From: Pyrenopolyporus hunteri
Taxonomy: Eukaryota; Ascomycota; Sordariomycetes; Xylariales; Hypoxylaceae
DNA: 64,000 bases
NCBI GenBank assembly: GCA_902806595.1
Contig: CADCXC010000009.1
Coordinates: forward strand, 2,418,001 to 2,482,000
Reading direction: 5' to 3'
Position 1 is the stretch's first letter. Each line of letters starts with the position of its first letter. This document shows, piece by piece, positions 11,422 through 25,260 of this stretch. The notes below the pieces were generated by a model. The model saw only the letters and a program-made list of their open reading frames with translations, did no database searches and had not been told where the DNA came from. The translations under genes were made by a program, and so were the position numbers.

Positions 11422-13208
11422 CTAAAACAGCTTGTGCTCAAGCGTCATATCAGACTCGGGCTCCAGGCCGACGCACGCGCGGAAGATGTTCGTCAGGGCG
11501 GCGCGTTGCTTGGCCAGCGCGTTGACGACGGGGGTCCCCGGCGGCGTTAGCGGCGCCTTGAGCATGTAGCTGAGCACGCTGAGCACGCTGTGGAAGCCCT
11601 TGTACCCGGATTCAGACCCAGGCTCGGAGGTGGAGGCGAGTCGCCAGCTAATCCGCGTCATCATCTCGGCTACGAGCACTAGGTCGATGATCAGGGGCGA
11701 GGCGAGGAGGGAGTCTTCGCAGACGTTGAAGATACTAAGGGATGAGGTTTGTTAGTTGATAGGATGTTGGGAGGTCAAGGGAACAGGGTATACGGGAAAA
11801 CTCACGAGATAGTCTGATGTCCACCAAGGAAGATCTCAGCATAGTACTCATCCAGCGCACGCTTATTATCGCCCACGGCAGGCATATACTTGATAACGAC
11901 CGTGTGATCGGGGTGCTCCCCGGGGCCGTACAGCACGGAATTAGCCTCGACCATGTCGTCGACCACGTTGCTCTTGGAGATCTCCTTGGACCGGAACTGG
12001 CGCTGGGAGCTGAGGTTCTTGCCGTCGTTGTTGCCCAGGTGGTTGTAGCTCGCGATCGACGTCAGCCGGATGCCCGCGTTGACCAGGAAGTCCACCAGCG
12101 CGGACTTCATCTTCGTCTGCCCGGACTTGAAGTCGTCGCCCCCGACGAACGCGCCGTGCCGCTCGGCCAGCGCGATGGCCCCGGGGACGAAGGTGTTCTG
12201 CGGCGACCCGTTGATGAAGGGCGCGCCCTCGAGGATGCAGGCTACGGCGAACACGGTCGACGGCGATACTTCCTCGTGGCCCTGCTCGATGGCCTTGAGG
12301 AGGTTGTCAGCGGTGTCGCTGACGCCCGGGATGATGTCCGCGTAGCGCTCGGTGTTGGCGGTCCATTGCACGATGACCTTGTCTAGGCCGTTTTGCTGCT
12401 TGAAGTCGCTATGTTCGGGTTAGTAAGGGATGACCTACGCAGACATATGGCTGAGCATGTCGGTGAGGAAAAAGAAAAAAACTTACCGGATGTCCTGGCG
12501 GATCTTCTCGACATGGGCCATGGAGGCTTTGCTCCCGGGAATGAGATTATCGGCTCTGTCCTCCTGGTTCGCGGCGATGAAGTCGGGGTAGTAGATGCTT
12601 GGGAGCGGGACCATCTGGGCCATCTCCTTCTTGACCTGGGCCTTGAGGGTAGGCTCCAGCACGGCGGCGCGGTCCATGGCGTCCGCGAGGTTCATGCTGC
12701 TGATGTCCCAGCCGCCGATGACGAGGTCGTTGGGGTGCACCATGGGCAGGACGTCGTGGAACGGGATGTTGACCTCCTTGTTGGTCGCCGGGTCCGTGCC
12801 GAGCTTCATGGTAGACCCCATGATCATGGAGCCGTAGTAGTTGGCCGCTCGGGGGCCCTCGCGCGTCTCCCAGACTAGGCCCCGCCGGTTGGCGATGATG
12901 CCGGCCGTCACGGTCGTGCCGTTGTTTCCGCCCCAGCCTACGAGCATCATGCCGACCTTGGGGACCTTGCGCTCGACCTTGAAGTCGTACACCGTCTCTT
13001 TGGGCGTGGCTACGTACTTGCCGGCCGCGTCTTTAGTCACGCTGGTGGTCCGGTAAGTGTACCTGGAGCGGATCTCGCTGTCGGTGTAGGCCACGTTAGG
13101 GGAGCTGACCACGAAGAGGCCGCCATTGCCGGCCGAATTGTTGTTGCTGCCGTTCGCGTGTCCGTTTCCGTACGCAGCGCCCGCGTCTGTCTCGGCGTGC
13201 GGTGCCAT
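11422..13208 (-). CDS. INO1: Inositol-3-phosphate synthase
   Basis: Converts D-glucose 6-phosphate to 1D-myo-inositol 3-phosphate using NAD, the committed step of inositol synthesis, in the cytosol. Three exons (complement 13208-12487, 12408-11806, 11734-11422) encode 545 residues, close to the usual fungal length. The introns (78 and 71 nt) have GTAAGT and GTGAGT donors and TAG acceptors. The NAD-binding motif GWGGNNGTT lies at residues 91-99. Other family blocks are VWETREGP, NPIF-equivalent NIPFHDV, VIGGWDIS, QWTANTERY, GAPFINGSPQNTF, GGDDFKSGQTK, SYNHLGNNDG and the C-terminal EDSLLASPLIIDL. A Gly/Asn-rich stretch (about residues 14-30) precedes the conserved core, as is common in mould orthologues. 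The start is the first ATG in frame and sits in a plausible context. All blocks are intact, so the enzyme should be functional. Confidence 0.97.
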
Positions 13209-16200
13209 GTTGTGTCGTTTATCGGCAGTATACCTGATAGAGGTAATTACGATATCGGGATCGAGCCTTTATTGGGTAAAGGCCGAGTCCGCTGCGCTTC
13301 CGGGGGAGGCAGAGCAGCGGGCTCCTGCGTACGGATGGTGGACGCTAGGCGGCGAGTTAGAATCGGATCCGGACATGATGATCCCAGAAGTCAACGGGCA
13401 ATGCGTACGAGTTTAGAAGGTTAGAGAACGTTTTGACGGTATGGGGTGATCGCTGCCCGTGAGCGCGATCGTACTGTCAAAAAGTCGACGAAGGAGGGAG
13501 GAAGACTTGGTTACCGCTGTGTAAGTTCAGCTGTCTTCTCACAATGTCATAGTTCGATCAAGATGTTCTAGATAGGAAGTAAGGAAGAAGGGAACTACTA
13601 TGTAGAACGCTCGGAGGGGTAGACAAAGTCGGACTTATAAAATTTTGTGGGATTTAACGGATATGGCGGGATACTAAGGATGCTAGATAAAATCCACTAT
13701 TGCGACTACGTGGTAGACCGGCAGGACAACACATGCATGAGGAACCAGAAATGTGGCACGATGACGGGCACGGTGAACAGCTAATGCGCCGAGAGACAGG
13801 TAACTCACGATATCGGTTGATACGGTCGTTGGACGAGCTTGTGGGTTTCGATGTCGTGTGCTCCCCGCCATAGGGACCTGAGAACCCCTGACGAGCATCG
13901 TGGCGGGGAAGTCCGGGGTATGATTGGTCAATGTTAGCGATTTTGCTGTCAAAGTTCTGAGCGATTAGGGCCTAAGATCGTAGAAACTCGGGAAATTCAG
14001 CGATGTCGGGTCGGAGTATGGATCTTTCATGTAGGTCGCCCTTCTCATTATCTCTTGTCTGGGGACCCGTACCCATTACCACCTGGCTTCTTCGGAGACA
14101 TTCTATATTTTGTTAAAGGATTCGCTATACTAAATTCCTCCTAGGCCGCTTCGCTTGCACGCTTAGACGTATTGTCACCTTATGTGTCCTATTCCCTATT
14201 AGTGTTGTCATTTGGTTGACCTACACCGCAACTATGTCTGGCACATGGGGGTGTGTAACTGAAAGTTGACTACCTCCACGTGTATGTATGCTATGCATGA
14301 CATGAGACAGCGACCTCATTAGCAAAAACACTATTCTATCACAGGGAGACGCCGTTTCATGTATTACCTACGTCGAAATTAGTAATAGAGGTCTATTCAG
14401 GTCTATTCACTTACGTCGTGCTGACCGAATTCGTACAACTAAATCGTCGAGATAAGCTAGCGCATGTGAGTAAATCTAGATCTAATACAAACGTTTGACG
14501 GCACACACAGGCGAAGCAAATCATGTGAAGCGGGATGCGCGGTTAATTTTATTACAGAAAGGGGGTTGTGTATTCCCACGCTCCTATTGGCCGTCGTCGT
14601 GAGAGAGTGAAGCACGGACTTGGTGATCTATCACAAGGGCGAACAGAGCCAAGAGAGTCCGTGCAATGCAAACCGCAGGTATTTCGATACGTAATAACTA
14701 AAACCTTGGGTTACTGGGCTTCGAGCTTTGAGCTTCATTGCCGAGACAACTGAGCTGTAGGTGCTCTCTATGAGGCCTGCTTAGATTCCGTAGCATCTCG
14801 AAATAGTAGTGAATGGTACGAATTGGCATCCTTTGGAGTAGGCCACATTCCATGGGTTGCTAGGTACGTTACATAAGTAAATGGGGTCCACTCCGAGATG
14901 CTGCCAACTACTATATTGAGCCTCATTTCCGGGTCAGGGGGTTTGGTTCGGATATGAGAAGCCAGCAGTTCATTTATACGTGAGGGCTTACATACCTACT
15001 TATATTCACTATCGATACGTATTCTTATCTTCTTAATTAAGGTATTTAGTTGTTTGCGGCCGAGAAATTGTTACCTAATTAACTCTCATGCCGCGATATT
15101 CCGCCGCGTTCTCCCCTTTTGGGAGTTGGCGATGCATATTTCGTCATTCGCGGCTGAAAAGGTAGTTTACGAAATTCGATTGGGTCCGAATGCGTGGGTT
15201 GGTACTCCGAGGGGGCTAGGGGCTGAGGGTGGAAGTGTCAAGAGACGCCTAACGTCGGACGTGTTAAGATGTTTCGTCACGTAGGTAGTCGCCGGAGAAT
15301 TCTAAACGTGTAGGTCTGCTTCTGCGGCCGGAATCGACGAACGCAGTTGGGATCTATTTTCCCATTCGCCCACCAGGCCGTTCGCATTAATCTTATCCGC
15401 TGAACTTCAGCATCAAGTGACTGATCTTAAAGCAGATCATGTTATAACCTAAGCTGGGCGCGACAGGGGTCCTCGGCAGCAATGGGTGTTGGGTAGGGCC
15501 GAGAGGATCGCAAAACACAAACGGTAGGCTGCCGAGCTGTCGAATGCTTCACGCTTGGGCGAACTAATATGCAAAGCATCCGAGTTACGTACATTAGACA
15601 GACCGGATGCATACATCCCCCCATGTTTTCGAGTAGTCGCTAACCGCGAAATTGACCGATGATTGCTTAACATGATCACAGGCGTCACTTTTTAGTCAAA
15701 TTGCTGGGGGCCACGAGGTTCGCAAGTCCACGGTGCTAGTGTGTATCTGGGGTTGGTGATCGACAATAACGTAAAGCCAAGTGACCACCGAGCACGTCTG
15801 ACGTAGAAAAGATAGGTTAAAATAGGTTAAGGAGATGCAGAAATGACGCCCAATCTGCCAGTAGGCCTATCACGATAATCAGCGGAAAGGCCAAAATCGG
15901 CAAATAAGATAAAGAGGAACCGGGCCTAGCAAATTCGTATCCCATGACAACCAATTGCTCGGCCGTCCCCATGAACCAATCTGGCTCATCTGAGGGCTAG
16001 CTGGTTAGGTAATTAGGTAGGTAGGTAGGCAGGTATGGCCTTGTCTTCCGCATACGTATGGTGGCATCGGCTCTATTCAGATTGATGAGAGATTGATGAG
16101 GAAATAGCGCGAACGCATCTGGTTAAAATCGATAAGGACAGTTGGCCATTGGTTAACATGTTTAAAATGAACCTGACTGGCCAAATAAGATCCGACGTTT

Positions 16201-18586
16201 CTGGAGTAGCAGCATTGTTCATATCCCAAGACGTGAGCGATATTAACCTGCAGAATAGAATGGAGAATAAAAGGGAGGCGAGAGGAATTTTAATTCGATT
16301 TTAATTCGATTTTAGAATAATAACCGCACCTAATATACGTACATGCCACCTAGGTACCTTACATTAAGTTCATGGAAGTTACGGGTCAATTGTAAGAAGG
16401 TATGGATGTGAGGCAGGCGCTCCGTACGCCAGCATAAACCACCCCCATCTGCTTCCTCCCCCTTCCAGACTGGACTCCCCACAGATGTAGACCCCTACCT
16501 AGGCTTGCCAAGGTTACTCCGTATTTGGCCCATATTTCTAGCGCAACGATGAAGTGGAGACAGGGGTATCGGATTGTCGAATCACCGTAGACATGTGCGC
16601 TGCAAGGTACCCGTTCTGGCCGTGCCAGCCCTGTCTGACGCAGAGGCGCTAGACTCGATCCGCTTAGCGAAGTCAAGTGTAGCGACCAAGGCCGATCGTA
16701 CAGCTTTATTAGCGTTGCAATAACCATTTATCGGTGTTCAAGCCAGCTCTGATCAACGTCGCTTTAGTCCGTAGCTGCATACATAATGGTGAAGGTGCAG
16801 TACCGGTAGCCCCACGGTGTAGAAGGTCAGGACCGTGTAATAGGTAGGTACTTACTTAGGTAGGTAGGTGTGTATTATTATGTAGGTATTTACAGGTATA
16901 TATGTAGATCAAGCTGACTAGGGTTGTTTCGGTTTTGTTAATTTGTCCCCAAATCGGAGTACCGGAGCCTTGTGGCGTTCTGCGTTTTGTAATTGTGGTC
17001 TGTATTTTTTCTATTCATTGGTAAATAGTTCGCCGCCAGAATTTCTAGCGCTTGAGACGGCTGCGGACGCTAATTGAACACCTAAATTACATGTCGTACA
17101 ATACGCCCTATCAACTTAGCGCCGCGTGTACATGTTATGTATAGAAGCATGTATGGAAGTCGAGGAAGTTGCGATAAATAGGACAGGGACGGCGTCGCCG
17201 CAATCCTGAGGTCCGTTCAAGCGGGTGGAACAATCGTTTCGAACGGCTGAATGACTGAATAGCAGCAGAGCCCTCTCACGAGTAGCATTTATTAGTGGAA
17301 GTGATCAACTCGGCAGCTCGGTGAGGCGGCGCAGAACCCGGTAGACTTCCACCTCAAACAGAATCCTACCGATTCACTTTGATGAGCAGCTACACATCAA
17401 ATAAATAGAAACCGGTGACTCTTCAACGCCAGCTCATCTACTGTATTCGCGGTGATGACACCACGTCGCAAAATGCGAGGGAGGCGGCCTTACTTGGTCA
17501 GACAACTGAAAATCACCAATGTTTGAATTTGAGTTCCTGAATCCTCCTCCTTATTATGCGTTCACATGCCGACGTATATAATACGGACGGTGTTCCGCGA
17601 CGTCGGTAGATTCTGCATCCGTTCTACTGTTTCCGCTCTTATTTTCCTTCCTTTTGTACCATCATCGCCCCCTTTAACCTTGAAGGTTAGATAGGGTCAA
17701 GTCAACTCGACCATTTTATCTTATTGACCTCAACTAATACGATACGATACCTATGTACGTACTTGTATATACCTTCCTTAGAAAGTACATCCACACTCTT
17801 TAAGTTATTACGGCCCAAGAGAGGACAGGGAACAGGGGTTTCCCATGACTGGCTCGAGAGAGAGTCCCTGTTCGTGCATATGTACGTTAGTAGCGAGGAC
17901 TAGGGGTTGGATGAACAGGGGGTGGTCTTAACATCCTGCACCCTTTCGAGACGCAGGTCCGCAAGCCTAAGAAAGAGCGCCCCGAGAGACCTGAGAGAGA
18001 CCTGAGGGAGACCTAAGGAAACCTTCCCTCACCGACCTTTAACAACGCCACAACGCCTTCTTGAAACCTCCCCAGACCTTGTTTTCCTTCTTGACCAATT
18101 GTTCGATTCATTCGACAACAATCCCTCGGACCAAGGCCCATACAGGCGTCCACTCTGACACCGCGACTCGCTGTATCTGCATACGACCTGTCGGAATAAG
18201 CGCGTTGACACGGGCCGAGTCGTTTCGTTTTCTTAAAACGACTTCTGCATCAGCGACAGCGCTACGGTATATTGTATTCGGCTCCGCGGCATTTGCTGTT
18301 CGGGGCAGTGGAGTTGCAAGTTTGGGTCTCTGCACGCCATCCGGCACAGCACAGCACACCAGTCCATACAGTTCATACATACCTATCCCACCTCCTCAGG
18401 ATTGGTGCTGCGAAGACGACCAAGGTAATTCACCAACCACTTGTCGTCGACTTATAACCATAAAACCTAAAGCTTCGGTCAAAGGCGAATCGGATAAAAA
18501 GACGCCAATGCGCGGGTTCGACTGACGCGCCCTGGAGTAAGGAAAGGCAAGGGACTTGTAAGAGGCGAATCGATACGAAACAAATC
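13209..18586. other. Long intergenic region, no gene seen
   Basis: 5.4 kb between INO1 and the LIM gene, transcribed divergently. It contains short tandem repeats at 14390-14409 (10-mer twice) and 16287-16313 (11-mer about 2.4 times), degenerate GAGAGACCT copies at 17983-18022, and TAGG arrays at 16003-16036 and 16845-16870. The proximal 300 bases on each side are presumed promoters and leaders. Open frames inside were judged random. Confidence 0.5.
16003..16036. repeat. TAGG tetranucleotide array
   Basis: An imperfect run of TAGG units (GGTTAGGTAATTAGGTAGG followed by further TAGG and CAGG units). It is one member of the dispersed TAGG/CCTA family found throughout the non-coding parts of the window. 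Confidence 0.8.
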
Positions 18587-20832
18587 ATGGACACATCGCG
18601 ACAGTCGGCTTTCATGCCGACGATAAAATGCTCGAACTGCGGGAATCAGGTGGAGATCTCGATGATGGGAGAACATGTGTGCGGCAGCTCGAACACTGCG
18701 CCAGAACGTGCGTGATTTCCTCGAGATATCCGTTTGTGGTGAGAATCCTATACTGATTATTCAAGCAGCAACTCCTCCCACGCCAGATCTCCTAGGCGGC
18801 ACGTTCTCGTCTTTCAAGACAAATATTTTCGATAAATTCACCCGCGCTACACCCCCCACCGTCGATACGTCTGCAGCAAGTAAGCTTACTATCATTACTC
18901 ATCTATGCTGTTGTTATCTTGACTAATACAACTGCAGACCGTGCGTTTGGGAGACCAGATCAACTGACGCCGGTAAGCGCATCTACCGGGTCCCAAGCCA
19001 TATCGCCAAAGACACCGACACATGAACGGCCCGGCGCCGGTTCTAGCGGAGATGAGTACTATGCCCCGGCGATAGCAGGCTCGCCTAGGCGGCCGGGTGG
19101 TTACGGCGGATTTGGAGACTCGGGATCGTACGAAGGTGATTCTACTCTCGGCACCAGCCCGAACAAGCCAACGGACCTCTTATCTAGAATGAACACCATC
19201 GCACCCGGGCCGTTTGAGATGAACCGAAAGCCCGGTCTAAAGAATCCGTTCGCGCGGAATAGTAGCCGGGACAACACGGCAGAATCGAATGACGATTCGT
19301 TGCGAGTTAGATATTCCTTAGAGAGGCCCGGTACGGCGGGCTCGACCTCATCGAAGAGTAGCGCCAACATGGCACCCCCTAGGGCACCACGGAAGAACGG
19401 TTACGGGGGGTTTGGCCCGCCCCGAAGAAGCGACGATCTTGAGCCGCAACAACTCGGCCTAGGGAAGAGGTCCGAGACTTTTCCAGAGAAGCTCCTACAG
19501 GCGAATAATGAGGTATTGGACGTACCAGCTCGCGTACCTTCGGCACCTCCCGATCGGCTGCGGAGCGCGTCTAATGCTACTTTAGACAGGATAGCCGCGA
19601 CGAATGAACGATCGCAGCGACCTTCGTTTGGGGCGCAGGATGCGCTGCGTCCGCCCCCACGGGGAGCTCCAATACGACCGTCGACGCGGGATGGGAACAA
19701 AAAGCCATCCGGAAACTTAGGCGACGAGTTTAGCGCCGGCATACCGTATCACTCACCATCAATCTCACAATCTTCCAGCAACTCTAGTCACAGCCACTCG
19801 TCTCGCCCTAGTCAAGCTAGCTCGAATACGAGCCCGGCTCGTTCTGTTGCGTCTCGTTCGGACGCGCGGCGGCCGTCAGATATGTCGGGTTTCGACGCCT
19901 TATTAGACGACCTTCAATCTTCGATGGAGTCAATGAACCCCAACGGACGATCGCCCCCACTGAGAGACCGATCACTATCTACGAGAGACGCCGAACCGCC
20001 GAAATTATACAATAGACGCGCCCCGCCGGAGGGTATCCGGCTAGATACTACTAGCACTGGAGCACGAGATCTGAGATCAGCTCCGTCGCCCAGGTCGCCG
20101 CTCCCTCCTGCGTCACCCTTAGAGCGTCGAGATCCTGCTATTCAGATGGGTCTAGGCCAGTCGCCGCCCACGCGGCCGTCCCACAATCGCCAACCTTCCA
20201 AAGATCAACGCTCTCGTGGTAATTGCAGGGCGTGCAGGAAACCCATTACGGGAAAATCGATCTCATCAGCGGACGGACGATTATCTGGACGGTATCACAA
20301 GGCATGCTTCGTATGTACTACGTGCCATGAGCCCTTCTCTTCTTCCACTTTCTACGTCCTGGACGATCAGCCATACTGTGAGCAGCATTACCACAGGCTC
20401 AACGGTAGCCTCTGCGGCAGATGTAATAGGGGGATCGAGGGGCAATATCTTGAGGACGAATCTTCGAAGAAATACCATCCGGGCTGCTTCCGCTGCGGCG
20501 ATTGCGGCGCCGTCCTTCGTGACGGATATTTTGACGTTGACGGCAGGCCCTACTGCGAGCGCGACGCTTGGAGGCGAATGCAGGCCGCAGTACAGGCACA
20601 GAGGCAACAGCAAGTACCGCCAGGAATGCAAATGTATCCGCCGCGCCGGCCGAGCGCTCAAGGGCCTCCGCCACCGAGGGCGCCTCCCATGGGAGCTAAG
20701 GGCCCCGGGCTTAACCGGCCGTTCGGGTTGCCCACCGGCAACCGCCTAGCTCCCGGTCAGGCTCTAGGCCGCGGCGGGCTAGGGCCAATACCGAGGATGG
20801 AGAAGAGAATGACGAGAATAGGCATGCTGTAG
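18587..20832 (+). CDS. LIM-domain protein, two C-terminal LIM domains (paxillin-like)
   Basis: Three exons, 18587-18707, 18769-18879 and 18938-20832, give 708 residues. The introns (61 and 58 nt) have GTGCGT/GTAAGC donors and CAG acceptors. Residues about 10-35 carry a CSNC...EHVC cluster (C-x2-C then H-x-C) that looks metal-binding. A long disordered Ser/Pro/Arg-rich region follows. Two LIM zinc-binding domains begin at CRACRK (residue 507) and CGRCNR (residue 570). Each shows the expected spacing of Cys/His pairs (YHKACFVC, YCEQHY; YHPGCFRC, YCERDAW). The tail is Pro/Gly-rich and basic. LIM proteins of this layout act as cytoskeleton or polarity adaptors in fungi, related to yeast Pxl1, and bind proteins rather than DNA. 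The assignment to polarity is inference. The start was chosen because it places the conserved N-terminal zinc cluster in frame just after the ATG. Confidence 0.9.
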
Positions 20833-23800
20833 ACACGGCACCTGTGTCTTGAGCACCATCCGTCTCCCCCTTATTTATTTTTTCTTTTTATTTGTTCTGA
20901 ACGACGATACGCCTCTCTTTTGTTTTAGCCGGCTTTCACGCCAACCACTTCGATACTTCGTTGGATGTGCGATTATTATATATATCAGCATTGGCGTTTG
21001 GGTCCTTTCCGGGAAACATTCAATTTCTGGGCGCATAATACCCTTTTCACATTCAATTCACCACCGCTATATGTTTATATGCCCCTTGACGAGGTATCTG
21101 CCTTTTCGTTATGGTTTATAATCAGATGAGACGCGTCATTATCATAATTTGATAATCTGGATATTCCCGTCCTCGAGGCTGATCGGGCTTCGGATTGCTT
21201 GCACCGGGCATTGGCGGGCCCGATGGAGCCGGGCCAACCCCTCGATGGAAGGTGGTCTTATCCCTTTGGACTGAGTAGGGACGTGTGCTTCAGGTGACGT
21301 TGGTCTAGGCCTAGCCAAACCACGTTGCCTGGCACTGGAGGAAGGAGATGGGAGGATGGTATAATCACAGAATGATTGGGGGATCTAGCACGGATGCGTG
21401 CAGTAGATCATCAGCATACCACATTGGTTACGCTGTTCCATAGAGCGGCCACAACATTAGTCTCGCTCTAACAGAGGCAGACAGATATCTACACAAGTAA
21501 TATCAAACGATAAATACAAGCAATCAAATCAACTCCCGTCTCCGTATGACTAGATAACGCGTCACCGTGATCTCATTCGCATCCGTACCCCGTTGTCTCG
21601 CCTACCTGCCTACCCGTCGCTCATGTGCTACTAAAACTTGAAATTGGCGATCACCCAAGTACACATCCCCTGGCGAAACAAGTGATGTGAAAGATCTAGA
21701 TCGATCGGGGAGCTACCTCTTGATATTACCTAAATATCTGAACCCAGGTAAATACGCCAATGGGAGACGGGGAGGTAATTGCAAGACTGGATCGTGGTAT
21801 GGAAGGTAGGCGTTCTGTAAAAATTACATATCATGCTCGTCACTCACCGAGTCAGGTCTGCTTCTTATCGTACATGCCTAGGTACCTAGATGGGCCCATA
21901 TATGGCACGAAGTATTAGAGACTTACTGTACAAATGCTTGTAAGTCTCTATACATGTACTCCAAGTAAGTACTTAGGCGTCTATAAATAATAAAAGGTAG
22001 ATTTCGTATCTATCAGTTCTACTCCTTACTTTGTCATCGTTTACGAAGAAACGCACCCGCACACCGGGAGATGTGTAAACGCTCACCTAGCGGCTTATTT
22101 TAGGGACCTCTACCTCCCTAGGTGGCCTTATGCAGGGCTTATAAAAATGAGGTGAGCAAGCAAGCAAGCTAGCAATCAGGAACGTCGAAGTGAGCAAGCG
22201 TTGTAAGTGGTAGCGTTAGGTAGCTTGGTAAGGAGGCGGAGAGGTAGGGAGATGCCTACTACCTACCTAGTGTAGCGTGAAGGTAAATCCCGACGCGCAA
22301 CCCCTCTCGACTGCCGATAGGCTAGCGGCCGACCCGACGGCAGAATGGGTTAGCCTGGGCTCGGGGGGGTTGCAGCCGCAGGGTTGCAGTCTGTCCCTAT
22401 TATACATAAGGTACCTATGCTATAATCCGCTGTTTGCATCAGTCACCTCTATTCTCCCGTTCTCATGTACCTAAATATGTAGGCATACTAGGGTACTCGC
22501 TTTGCTTGGCTGGAATCTGTTTGTACCTATGTATGGTGATACGTATGGATGTATGCATATGAGGTAGGGAATTGTGTCCCATTCCATTTGGTTCAAGGTC
22601 TTGGATGTGTGGTCGGTTAGGAGGTAGGTAGTTGGTCAGCGGTCTGGAAGAACCTGTCACTATAGCAGATAAGCAGGTAGATACAATAAATATGGGTAGA
22701 TTGGCACGCAGGAATATCAATTAGCGAAGACGAAAGAGATTTCCCCATTTTGTGTGATACGGTGGGTTGGCGATTCTGGGGGTTGATAGGTCTGCATTTT
22801 CTTCCGTCGTCCATGTTCTACGTGGTACATGTATTTCCTGCTACTACCTACGATCCTAGGTATATACGCGCCTGGTATGTAGTATGGCCCAGCTAGGCGA
22901 ATTACTTTGTGTATGCTGAATGGTGGGCTTGTCCTCCGGGCGATTAGATTCGGTTGGTTATTTTCCGTACGCTATATCATATCCATCAATATCACATCAT
23001 GGGTTATTATTGCGCAAAGTCCCAACCGTTGGTCTCGGGTGCATGCCTACGCGTATGTACGTTGCTGGTGGCTGGCAAGCCATGTATGCAGCATCGCGGC
23101 GGGCCTCTTGTCTTGGGTAGGTATATTCCGGGCAATATTTCTGCGCGCGGCGGTGAGAATAACCAAGGGCCGAGGGCGCTGCCGCGTATGTGCTTGTCTA
23201 AGTAGGTACCTACTTATGTGTATGAATATATCGATACTCCGTATTCGTTCCCTATAAGCGTATGAGGTCTATGTAATTCTCATGATCTACCGTTTCGTCC
23301 TCGTAGCCAATAGGTGGTTGAGTGCCTACATGAACTTATGTTTGGCGGCCGGGAACTAAGGAGACCTAAACGTTGGTCGAACACGGGCCGGAGAAATCTG
23401 ACACAAGATTGAGGATGGCATAAGTTTCTATCGCTTCCGTGTTCCTCCAGATTTGGTTCTCCTCCCGAAACAGGCAAGGCCGTACTGGGACGGGTTGGGC
23501 GAATTTAGCGAATGTGACCTGAGCTCTGTGCGAGAGAAAGAGAAAGATAGAGCTCTAAATGTTGTACTCCCGCACGGAGACTCCTTGATTGGATCCGCTG
23601 CACGATGACGATCTCAGCGTGCGTCCCTTGCCCCATAGCGTCCCCCGTACAGGAGTACATACTTTGCAGAGCAGCTGGAGGGTCATGGCAACTTGAAGCT
23701 GATTGGCATGTAGTTATACACATATACATAGTAAGTCGCCGTACCTGACTTTAAGAAGTCGTGTCACCGACCGTGCGTTTCCAAGGTTTGTTGCCCCCCA

Positions 23801-25231
23801 ATGTGGTAGTGGTGATAGTGAGGATATCCCGATGTATTTTAGCAACGATGACGAAACTCGCCAGTAGACCATATTGGCCACTGAAGGACTACTTACATGC
23901 GTGCTCTATTTTCGGCGCTGCTTTTTCCTTTTTGTGGCGTCCTGACTTGGTCTCCTTGGTCTCCTTGGTCTTGGCTAGATACGTGTATATTCCGCTCCTT
24001 TCTTGGCATATCTCAGGTAGGTAGGTAGTCACCAAGATGGCACGCATCCCGCCGACTCCGTCAAATCCAACCACTTGAACTCGACGCGACGACGTAAGCT
24101 TATGGGCTGAAAGCTGCTGAGTTCGGGTCCCGAAGCTGATCGTACGTGTAATTTTACAGAAGGCTGGCCTTATACGCACCAAATACATAACTAGGTATCT
24201 TAGGTGCGTAGTCTCATCCTCGATGACCCTTGGATTTTAGTGATTGGCAGGGGAGTATGGTATTGTATGTATGGCTCATCGTCGATTCAATAGAGTACCT
24301 ATCAAGGTTAAATTATTGGGGTGTGTGGATTGTGGTATATGATATTAAGAACAGTAAAAATATGAAGACTCTGTCTAGCGTATGAACGAGGTAGCGCGTA
24401 TAGAAATAGTAGTTTGGGCACGACTACCGGTCCGTACAGGTACCTACCTATCTTAAGTCCTACATTTAGGTTAGTGTGAGGTCGTACATGTATGCAAACG
24501 TGGAGTAGGTACCATTCCCGCAGGGCAAGGACAGGAAATCCCTTGGCTCCCCTTAACCACGGGAGGCAACAAACAAGGTATAGCATCCAAATCGGCGCTT
24601 GCCTATTGTGTCCGCGAATTTAACCCTCGACAGGCCCTAACTTGTGTCAATTTAATAACGAGGGAGTACCTTAAGCATATAGAAAGGGAGCAATAATACC
24701 TCCCCCTTAACAAGTCCAGATCATAGGGGAAAATAATAGCAGAGGATCATGTTTGGGAAGGGAAAATAAATTTGAGTTCTTACACGGGTATAATAATAGC
24801 TGCGAAGAAAAAGAGAGGTTTTATTCTGGAATGCAACCCTTCGATTTCTAGGTAGGTACCTAGGAAGACAGATGTTTAGATGTAGTTTGTTCTCCTGGAG
24901 GTTTAATTCTTTTCCCTCTATCATCCTACATCCCGGGAGATGCCTTAACTTAAGTCTAATTGCCCCATGCTATTATTCATGCGTTTCTAAACCCAATTCG
25001 ACTTGCAGCAGCCAGCCGTACCGGTACAGCACATGTGTATCGTAACACCGACCCCTCTCTGCATCTTCAGCGGTCACACATGCAATTTCAATGAACCATA
25101 TCAAGCTTGTCTTATCTTTCTCTGTGCCGGTGAACATGTTGTTTCGGATCTACGTAATACAGGTATACATATATAGGCAAAGCATCGAAGACCTAAGATC
25201 TGGGGAGGGTGTATTTGAGAATATTACATAT

Positions 25232-25260
25232 CTACCTAGGTATCTACCTAGGTACATACC
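25232..25260. repeat. Double CTACCTAGGTA palindromic motif
   Basis: Two consecutive copies of a CTACCTAGGTA unit separated by TC. Each is centred on the palindrome CCTAGG. It belongs to the dispersed TAGG/CCTA family. Confidence 0.8.

Noticed and set aside
11817..12386. 189-codon frame on the + strand opposite INO1.
   Set aside because: Antisense shadow of the GC-rich INO1 second exon, with a His/Asp/Val/Arg-biased composition.
15397..15417. String CCGCTGAACTTCAGCATCAAG resembling the conserved start of large-subunit rRNA.
   Set aside because: The similarity covers about twenty bases with mismatches, and the flanks show no further rRNA-like sequence; chance or a tiny relic.
16386..16727. 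113-codon frame on the minus strand.
   Set aside because: Amino-acid composition looks random and flanking sequence is repeat-bearing intergenic DNA.
18061..18525. 154-codon frame just upstream of the LIM gene.
   Set aside because: Different frame from the LIM start, low-quality composition, most likely part of the promoter or 5' leader.
22907..23257. Hydrophobic 116-codon + strand frame.
   Set aside because: Rich in Ile, Arg and Cys, as expected from AT/GT-rich random sequence; three overlapping frames are equally open.
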